Of a stretch of 50,951 nucleotides of DNA, positions 45,671 through 50,951 are shown one piece after another. The first letter of the stretch is position 1, and every line of letters starts with the position of its first letter. The position numbers and the translations under genes are program-made. Origin of the DNA: Iodobacter sp. BJB302 (lineage in GTDB: Bacteria > Pseudomonadota > Gammaproteobacteria > Burkholderiales > Chitinibacteraceae). The notes under the pieces were generated by a model. That model ran no database searches. It saw only the letters and a program-made list of their open reading frames with translations, and was not told the DNA's origin. The stretch covers positions 1-50,951 of the forward strand of contig NZ_PDZG01000034.1 in NCBI RefSeq assembly GCF_002735645.1, written 5' to 3'.

Positions 45671-45892
45671 ATGTTAAGTGCACTGTTATTGCTTGCCTTG
45701 GTATTACAGGCGCTGGCCTTGTCGCCCTCGTTGCGGCGGGCCTGGCCAGGCGTCTTGCTGGCTGGCATTCTGGCGCTTAGCCTCGATGCCGGCCGGGCAG
45801 GCTTTGCCAGAGTGGACGCCAAACTATTTGGTGCAATGTGCAGCAGCCCAATCCCGCTTAAATCCTCCATAAACACTGCTGACAAAAACTGA
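45671..45892 (+). CDS. Small hydrophobic protein (73 aa), doubtful
   Basis: Five bases after the PLP gene stop, an ORF encodes a hydrophobic N-terminus (MLSALLLLALVLQALAL) and a second hydrophobic stretch (PGVLLAGILALSLDAG). No good ribosome-binding site is visible, but the spacing fits translational coupling. It may be a small membrane protein of the operon, or a chance ORF. It ends where the next gene's leader begins. Confidence 0.4.
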   Translation: MLSALLLLALVLQALALSPSLRRAWPGVLLAGILALSLDAGRAGFARVDAKLFGAMCSSPIPLKSSINTADKN

Positions 45893-45943
45893 CACAGCCC
45901 GCCTATAGGATGAAAATACTTTCAACCACACATGAGGTTTAAC

Positions 45944-46309
45944 GTGTTTAATCCTGACTTTGTATTGCTTTATGTGAACAGCCCCGAAGCCAGTGCGGTG
46001 TTCTATCAGAAAATCCTTGGCATTGCCCCTGTTGAGCTTTCGGCCACATTTGCACTTTTTAAATCAGAGTCTGGCTTAAAGCTTGGCCTCTGGGCAAAAA
46101 ACACCGTAGAGCCTGCCGCGCTGGCTTGCGGTGGCGGCGCTGAGCTGGCTTTTGCTTTAGATGATGCGGCAGCCGTTGATGATCTTTATGCCCGGTGGTC
46201 TGAGCTGACTATTATACAAAAGCCTGTGCAGATGGATTTTGGCTATACCTTTGTGGCCACAGACCCAGATCAGCATCGTTTACGGGTCTACGCACTGAAT
46301 GCCGCTTAG
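45944..46309 (+). CDS. VOC family protein (drug-resistance-like)
   Basis: The 121-residue protein has the VOC fold: FNPDFVLLYVNSPEASAVFY, FALFKSESGLKLGLWAKNTVEP, and a C-terminal FVATDPDQHRLRVYAL, where the usual metal Glu is replaced. GTG 45944, six bases after TGAGG, is preferred over ATG 45932 because family members start at FNPDF. It resembles phenazine- or bleomycin-resistance-like binding proteins; the ligand is unknown. It follows the oxidase/PLP operon on the same strand. Confidence 0.82.
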   Translation: MFNPDFVLLYVNSPEASAVFYQKILGIAPVELSATFALFKSESGLKLGLWAKNTVEPAALACGGGAELAFALDDAAAVDDLYARWSELTIIQKPVQMDFGYTFVATDPDQHRLRVYALNAA

Positions 46310-46330
46310 CAAAACTCTGGCAGAAAAGAG

Positions 46331-46804
46331 ATGAATAACTGGATCGCAGTGGTATGTGCCACCCATGTGGCGCGTGGCAGGGAAGGCGGTTTTATGCAGG
46401 TTTGCCATGGCAAGGCAGGCCCGCTAAAACGCATTCAGCCTGGCGACAGGGTGGTGTATTACTCCCCTGCAACGGAAATGGGCGGCAAAGATAAATTGCA
46501 GTCTTTTACCGCCATTGGGATGGTCAGGGCAGGGGAACCCTATCCCTTTGATATGGGAGGCGGTTTCATTCCTTACCGTAAAGATGTAGATTGGTGGCCC
46601 GCACAGCAAGCGGCCATACAGCCTTTATTAGAACCGCTGGAATTTTCTAAAGGTGTGCGTCAGTGGGGCGCGCCATTTCGCTTTGGCCTGTTTGCAATCA
46701 GTGCGCATGATATGCAGATTATTGCGAATGCAATGGGGGTAAATATTGGTGCACCTCCGCCTTTATTAAGCAGCGGCCCGAATCAAACTGTTTTTCCTTT
46801 TTAA
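46331..46804 (+). CDS. EVE-domain (UPF0310) protein
   Basis: The 157-residue protein is a single EVE domain of the PUA-like fold, which binds modified bases in nucleic acids. Typical elements are [12 protein letters not shown] at the start, [29 protein letters not shown] and [17 protein letters not shown]. The UPF0310 subgroup occurs as a stand-alone protein. It is followed 20 bases later by the GyrI-like gene on the same strand. Confidence 0.87.
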   Translation: MNNWIAVVCATHVARGREGGFMQVCHGKAGPLKRIQPGDRVVYYSPATEMGGKDKLQSFTAIGMVRAGEPYPFDMGGGFIPYRKDVDWWPAQQAAIQPLLEPLEFSKGVRQWGAPFRFGLFAISAHDMQIIANAMGVNIGAPPPLLSSGPNQTVFPF

Positions 46805-46824
46805 ATTCACATAAAGCATCAAAA

Positions 46825-47289
46825 ATGAATCCAAAACGTCTTGAAGTGAGTGGCTTTACGGTTGCAGGTATTGCTGTCAGAACAAAAAACAGTGATGAAT
46901 TCAACCCCACAACGGCCAGAATTGCCAGGCTTTGGGGGCGTTTTTTTTCAGAGAATTTAATCGATAAAATCCCGGGGCGCATGGCGAATTCTCCTGTTTA
47001 TGGCGTTTATTCAGGGTTTGAAAGCGATGCAAATGGCTTTTACGATTTAACGGCGGGCGTCTCTGTTCATCAGGGGGGTGAGCATTTCACGCATATCGCC
47101 ATTGAGCCAGGTAGTTATTTGGTTTTTGAAGGCGTGGGGCCTATGCCCGGCGCTGTGATACAGGCATGGGGGCAAGTCTGGGCTTATTTTGAACAAAACC
47201 CACACATTAAACGCAGCTATCAGAGTGATTTTGAATCCTATATTGGCCCGGCCGAAGTGCATATTTACATCGGTGTAGCTGCAGAATAA
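46825..47289 (+). CDS. GyrI-like/AraC-effector-binding-domain protein
   Basis: The 154-residue protein is a stand-alone effector-binding domain: VSGFTVAGIAVRTKNSDEF, IARLWGRFFSENL, VYGVYSGFESDANGFYDLTAG, IAIEPGSYLVFEGVG and the closing EVHIYIGV. This is the Rob/SbmC-like fold, without a DNA-binding domain. It may bind a hydrophobic ligand or influence gyrase. A more distant relative is at 15416-15889. Confidence 0.85.
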   Translation: MNPKRLEVSGFTVAGIAVRTKNSDEFNPTTARIARLWGRFFSENLIDKIPGRMANSPVYGVYSGFESDANGFYDLTAGVSVHQGGEHFTHIAIEPGSYLVFEGVGPMPGAVIQAWGQVWAYFEQNPHIKRSYQSDFESYIGPAEVHIYIGVAAE

Positions 47290-47379
47290 AGTGCGAATAA
47301 AGTGCTGTTCCTGTAAAGTCTGGTGGGCTGCATAATCATTGCGGCCACGCCAGAGATGCTTATCCCAACAGGAAAACTT

Positions 47380-47937
47380 ATGTGCAGAGTGCTTGTTCTT
47401 CTTTTTATTTTTTTATGCCCGGTGCTTGTCGCGTGCTCCCAGATGCCCGTTTCAGCTGCGATACAGTCTGAGCAAACGCCACCAATTAAATCCTTAATCA
47501 GCTTAATGACACAGCGCCTCGCTGTTGCGCCTTTGGTGGCACAAAGCAAATGGAATAGCGGTGCTGCGATTAATGATCCGGCCCGCGAGCAGGCTATTCT
47601 GGCTGATGTGGAAAAACAAGCTCGGGCGATTGATCTTGACCCCCGCTTTGCAGCGGCGTTTTTTCAGGCTCAGTTCGATGCAGGTAAGCTGATCCAAAGC
47701 CAGCTTCATCAAAAATGGCAGAAGCAAAAACAAGTCCCGTTTTCTCCCGCGCCGGATCTGGCAAAAGAGGTGCGTCCTGTGCTGGACCAGCTCACCCCTC
47801 AATTACTGATGGCGCTAAAAACGATACAGGCTGATTTATGCAAGGCCGGAGTTAAACAATCTTTACAAACCGCAACATTTGGCCAGACGGATGACGAAGT
47901 CAGCAAAATGGCCGTCAGCACATTGCAATGCCCCTGA
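47380..47937 (+). CDS. Secreted (lipo)chorismate mutase, AroQ-gamma type
   Basis: The 185-residue protein has a hydrophobic leader ending PVLVACSQ, which fits a lipoprotein signal (lipidated Cys at about residue 19). An AroQ fold follows, with LMTQRLAVAPLVAQSKW and INDPAREQAILADVEKQA, then FFQAQFDAGKLIQSQ, carrying the Arg, Lys and Gln of periplasmic AroQ enzymes. These convert chorismate to prephenate outside the cytoplasm. ATG 47380 has AGGAAAA upstream; earlier ATG 47356 and the ORF start at 47323 lack one. Lipidation is inferred from the lipobox. Confidence 0.83.
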   Translation: MCRVLVLLFIFLCPVLVACSQMPVSAAIQSEQTPPIKSLISLMTQRLAVAPLVAQSKWNSGAAINDPAREQAILADVEKQARAIDLDPRFAAAFFQAQFDAGKLIQSQLHQKWQKQKQVPFSPAPDLAKEVRPVLDQLTPQLLMALKTIQADLCKAGVKQSLQTATFGQTDDEVSKMAVSTLQCP

Positions 47938-48056
47938 AGCTTGGCCGCAGCTGCCGCTGAAAAACGCGCTAATTTGATAAAACAAGGGGGCAGGGGGCTT
48001 AATTACTTAGCAAACAGCGGCGAAGAAAGTAAGTCACTCTGTTAGAATCCTGCCCC

Positions 48057-49952
48057 ATGATACGACTTAAATCCCTCACTCTAAGACGCGGCACCAAGGT
48101 GCTGCTTAATTCTGCAGACCTTCTCTTGCAACCCGGCAGCAAAACCGGTGTAGTAGGGGCCAATGGTGCAGGTAAATCCAGCTTCTTTGCGCTGATGCGC
48201 GGCGAATTACACCCGGATGGCGGCGATATCGAAATGCCGCCACGCATTACAATCAGCCATGTGGCTCAGGAAACCCCGGCACTTGATTGCTCGGCGCTTG
48301 ATTATGTACTGGATGGCGATCGCGAATTACGCCGTTTAGAACACGAATTAGAAAACGTCTCGCACGATGACGGCATCCGCCACGGCGAGCTGCTGGGCGA
48401 ATTTGACGCCATTGATGGCTATACCGCAGCATCCCGCGGGGCAAAATTGCTGGCGGGTCTGGGTTTCTCTACCGAAGAGCTTTCTAATCCTGTATCTAGT
48501 TTCTCTGGCGGCTGGCGTATGCGCCTGAATCTGGCCCAGGCTTTGATGTGCCGCTCAGATTTGCTGCTGCTGGATGAGCCAACCAATCACTTGGATCTGG
48601 AAACAGTGGTTTGGCTTGAGCAATGGCTCAAAACTTACCAGGGCATGTTGCTGGTGATTTCGCATGATCGCGATTTCCTTGACAACACCATCAAGCAAAT
48701 TCTGCATGTGGAAGGCGGCGCACTGACGCTTTACACCGGTACCTATGAAGACTTTGAAAACCAGCGCGCCGAGCGTTTATCGCTGCAGCAGCTGGCTTTT
48801 GATAAACAACAGCGCACGATTAACCACTTAGAATCCTTTATTACCCGCTTTAAAGCCAAAGCAAGTAAGGCACGCCAGGCACAAAGCCGGGTTAAAGCGC
48901 TGGAAAAAATGGAGCGTATTTCTGCCGCGCACGTGGATTCGCCATTTACTTTTGCCTTCCGCGAGCCTGAAAACAGCCCTAATCCTTTAGTTAAACTGGA
49001 AAACGGCCAGGCTGGCTATGATATTAATCGCCCCATCTTAAAAAACCTAACACTCAGCCTGGAAAACGAAGCGCGTCTTGGTTTGCTGGGTGTGAATGGC
49101 GCGGGTAAATCAACTTTCATCAAGGCTTTGGCTGGCGAAAACCCACTGCTGTTGGGTGAGCGTGAAGAGGGTAAGGGCCTAAAAATTGGTTACTTTGCCC
49201 AGCATCAGCTCGAGCATTTGCGTCTGGATGAATCCCCGCTCTGGCATATGCAAAAAATTGATCCGCAAACGCGCGAGCAAGAACATCGCAACTTCTTAGG
49301 CGGTTTTGATTTTAACGGCACCATGGCCACCAGCAAGATTGAGCCGTTTTCCGGCGGCGAAAAAGCGCGTCTGGCTTTGGCTCTGTTGATCTGGCAAAAA
49401 CCAAATCTATTACTGCTGGACGAGCCAACCAATCACTTAGACATCGAAATGCGCCAGGCGCTAACGATGGCGCTGCAAGATTTCGAAGGCGCGATTATTG
49501 TGGTCTCGCACGACAGGCACTTGCTGCGCGCCACGGTAGATGATTTCTGGCTAATCGAAGACGGCACAGTTCGCCCGTTTGATGGTGATCTGGATGAGTA
49601 CACCAAATACAGCCAGCAAAAGCGCAGCGAAGAAAACAGCGCACTGCGTAATTCCAGCAGCGCCATTGATCGCAAAGCACAGAAAAAACTGGAAGCCGAC
49701 GCACGCCAGCGAAATGCCGTGCTGCGTAAACCCGTAGAGAAAAAGCTCGCCAAGGTAGAAAAAGACATGGCGGTGCTGACGGCAGAAATGCAGAAAGTGG
49801 TGGCTTTGCTGGCCGAAGAAAGCCTGTATTTGCCTGCAAGAGCCGCAGAATTAAAAACAGCGCGCGAAAAAGAAACCGAGCTTAAAAATAAGATCGATCC
49901 ACTGGAAGCGCTCTGGTTGGAAATCTCGGATGAGCTGGAAGCTTTACGCTAA
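48057..49952 (+). CDS. yheS: ABC-F ATPase YheS
   Basis: The 631-residue cytoplasmic ABC-F protein has two ABC domains. Walker A motifs are GANGAGKSS (near residue 35) and GVNGAGKST (near 346). Signatures are SFSGGWRMRLNLAQAL and PFSGGEKARLALALL, Walker B twice in LLLLDEPTNHLD. A linker with MKALE-type helix RVKALEKMER and a C-terminal coiled coil complete it. ABC-F proteins act on ribosomal E/P sites during translation stalls. Its likeness to E. coli YheS is strong. It has no close operon partner; a hairpin with a T-run follows. Confidence 0.94.
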   Translation: MIRLKSLTLRRGTKVLLNSADLLLQPGSKTGVVGANGAGKSSFFALMRGELHPDGGDIEMPPRITISHVAQETPALDCSALDYVLDGDRELRRLEHELENVSHDDGIRHGELLGEFDAIDGYTAASRGAKLLAGLGFSTEELSNPVSSFSGGWRMRLNLAQALMCRSDLLLLDEPTNHLDLETVVWLEQWLKTYQGMLLVISHDRDFLDNTIKQILHVEGGALTLYTGTYEDFENQRAERLSLQQLAFDKQQRTINHLESFITRFKAKASKARQAQSRVKALEKMERISAAHVDSPFTFAFREPENSPNPLVKLENGQAGYDINRPILKNLTLSLENEARLGLLGVNGAGKSTFIKALAGENPLLLGEREEGKGLKIGYFAQHQLEHLRLDESPLWHMQKIDPQTREQEHRNFLGGFDFNGTMATSKIEPFSGGEKARLALALLIWQKPNLLLLDEPTNHLDIEMRQALTMALQDFEGAIIVVSHDRHLLRATVDDFWLIEDGTVRPFDGDLDEYTKYSQQKRSEENSALRNSSSAIDRKAQKKLEADARQRNAVLRKPVEKKLAKVEKDMAVLTAEMQKVVALLAEESLYLPARAAELKTAREKETELKNKIDPLEALWLEISDELEALR

Positions 49953-49974
49953 ACGCGGCTGATAAGCCGTTACA

Positions 49975-50033
49975 AACGCATGGACAATCGGGGTGCTTTC
50001 ACAGGCATTCTGATCACCATGCGTTTTTCTTTG
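49975..50033 (+). terminator. Probable terminator after yheS
   Basis: AACGCATGG (49975-49983) pairs with CCATGCGTT (50017-50025), with a long loop and a TTTTTCTTT run after it. A smaller hairpin, CGGCT-GATA-AGCCG, lies just after the stop codon. The long loop makes this less certain. Confidence 0.5.
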
Positions 50034-50096
50034 TAAATTGCCGGTGATATCTCTGTAATATTGACCATTTATTCTCTTTGCGTATAGTTCGCCGTA

Positions 50097-50552
50097 ATGA
50101 TAATGCAAACAATGCCCTATGTTTTTATCTGCTTAATCTTTGTTTCTTTTTCAGCATCCGCTGAAATGTTCAAATGTTTTGACGGCGTCCGCCCCAAATA
50201 CACCTATCAAAATAAGCCTTGCGAAGAAGCGGGTTTAAAAACAGAAAAAATTATTACGGATAAAGATGCCCTGATTGGCAGCGTTGATTACTCTGACTAC
50301 AAGCGGGAAGCCAAAGAAAGAGCGGCTTTGGCTGATTTATCAGAGCAAGGCAATCATGAGCACCGCAAAGCAGATTATGCCCGCTCTTGGGCAAATCAGA
50401 GGCAGGATACGGCTGATGAATGCGCTGCCTTGCTGTTAGAGAAGCGGCATATTTTATCGATGCAGCGGCAAAACTCGACCGCATGGCTGCATGAGCGTTA
50501 TGCGGCAAATCGCAAAAGAATGCAGACAATCGATTGCAGGGCGTTTAATTAG
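50097..50552 (+). CDS. Secreted DUF4124-like protein
   Basis: The 151-residue product has a signal peptide (MPYVFICLIFVSFSASA, from ATG 50112, or starting at ATG 50097/50103). It is followed by AEMFKCFDGVRPKYTYQNKPC, given in parts as AEMFKCFDG and YTYQNKPCEE, the usual DUF4124 pair of Cys and a YxYxNxPC segment. A charged, helical C-terminal part (DYKREAKERAALADL, ANRKRMQTIDC) follows. DUF4124 proteins are periplasmic with unknown function. The gene is followed by AT-rich DNA and the IS66 end. Confidence 0.75.
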   Translation: MIMQTMPYVFICLIFVSFSASAEMFKCFDGVRPKYTYQNKPCEEAGLKTEKIITDKDALIGSVDYSDYKREAKERAALADLSEQGNHEHRKADYARSWANQRQDTADECAALLLEKRHILSMQRQNSTAWLHERYAANRKRMQTIDCRAFN

Positions 50553-50824
50553 CGGCATGAAAAAGCCTTCTTTTCTATGCATCACTCCGTCAGAACAGAG
50601 CTTGTAAGTTTTCTAGTTATTTATGCATTAACTTTACATAATATACAATATACGAATACTGACAAATCGGGGGTGTAAGATATATTACAACATGTAATTA
50701 TTATTGTTGGCTTGAAAGGATTTGCAGGTTTACACTGCGACAACAAAGAAGGGAAGAGGGTGTTTCCCTTTGATAATACTCCTTATAAACATACATATAA
50801 GCAGACAAATTCGGCAACCATATG
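50553..50824. other. AT-rich intergenic region next to the IS66 end
   Basis: No gene is seen here. Two short symmetric sequences stand out: ATTACA-ACA-TGTAAT near 50684-50698, and AAGGGAA/TTCCCTT around 50750-50770. The eight bases beside the IS66 end are ACCATATG (50817-50824), a candidate target duplication that cannot be checked as the other end is outside the window. Confidence 0.4.
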
Positions 50825-50951
50825 GTAAGCGCTCAGCCCTCCCACCTAGCCAACTGCTTTAGCCTTCGTTATCTTGTGGGTTCTGATCTTTAACAAATGG
50901 CAGCAGCTCGTCAATTCGGCTATTGGGCCAAGTCGGGAGTTTTTCTAATGT
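50825..50951 (-). mobile_element. IS66-family element, right (transposase 3') end
   Basis: From 50825 the sequence starts GTAAGCGCTCAGCCC, the GTAA(G)CG terminus of IS66 family elements. The transposase frame ends 34 bases inside. The rest of the element is outside the window. Confidence 0.7.
50859..50951 (-). CDS. IS66-family transposase (TnpC), C-terminal 30 codons
   Basis: Read on the minus strand, the last residues are LEKLPTWPNSRIDELLPF, then VKDQNPQDNEG and TAA (50861-50859). The EKLPTWPNSRIDELLP pattern matches the C-terminal end of IS66 transposases, a DDE-type enzyme. Only this end is visible. Confidence 0.75.
   Translation of the reverse strand, partial: TLEKLPTWPNSRIDELLPFVKDQNPQDNEG

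Overview
This 50,951-base window is a chromosomal segment of a Gram-negative bacterium. Outer-membrane lipoproteins, KdsA (Kdo synthesis) and the gene order pyrG-kdsA-eno-ftsB and prfB-lysS point to a proteobacterium. A lone phaB, the 180-kDa-type NAD-glutamate dehydrogenase, a molybdate ABC transporter and the protein flavour suggest Betaproteobacteria, probably Neisseriales/Chromobacteriaceae (an Iodobacter-like organism). That placement is an inference from family recognition, not a search. Both window edges lie in insertion sequences: an IS3-family end at the left that has cut an integron integrase gene, and an IS66-family end at the right.

Layout: 1-684 holds the IS3 end and the intI 3' remnant. 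908-9206 holds phaB, a short-chain dehydrogenase, then the housekeeping run pyrG, kdsA, eno, ftsB, followed by a MocR-type regulator. 9198-12844 (minus) holds a small secreted protein, mnmC and mdfA as a coupled pair, and a 57-residue lipoprotein. 13007-18597 holds pdxJ and a string of small accessory genes (HAD phosphatase, VOC, GyrI-like, YkvA, cupin, YidD-like, DUF1801, FKBP, GFA). 18713-21266 is modABC. 21385-27526 is a second accessory stretch (alpha/beta hydrolase, three GNATs, an EamA permease, small secreted proteins, DUF6869, VOC). 27647-30871 is the classical prfB-lysS pair, split by a 606-bp unit with near-perfect 52-bp terminal inverted repeats carrying a GxxExxY (PDDEXK_3) gene. 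31044-38625 holds an Ala/Glu/Lys-rich unknown, a chemoreceptor gene broken at a T8 tract, and the giant glutamate dehydrogenase. 39183-41739 holds two regulators and a dienelactone-hydrolase-like enzyme. 41920-45892 is a tight plus-strand operon of GNAT, haem-oxygenase-like di-iron oxidase, MFS exporter and MetZ-like PLP enzyme. 45944-50552 holds VOC, EVE, GyrI-like, a secreted chorismate mutase, the ABC-F protein YheS and a DUF4124-like protein.

The most interesting items are: (i) the inverted-repeat-bounded GxxExxY unit that exactly fills the prfB-lysS gap, with a degenerate 109-bp relative of the same repeat upstream of pdxJ; (ii) the oxidase/PLP/MFS/GNAT operon, which looks like a small amino-acid-derived natural product or detoxification pathway; (iii) a diverged relic of the kdsA 3' end between kdsA and eno; (iv) the chemoreceptor interrupted at a homopolymer; (v) an MnmC whose methyltransferase half appears degenerate; and (vi) an RF2 without the programmed frameshift and with SPY in place of SPF.
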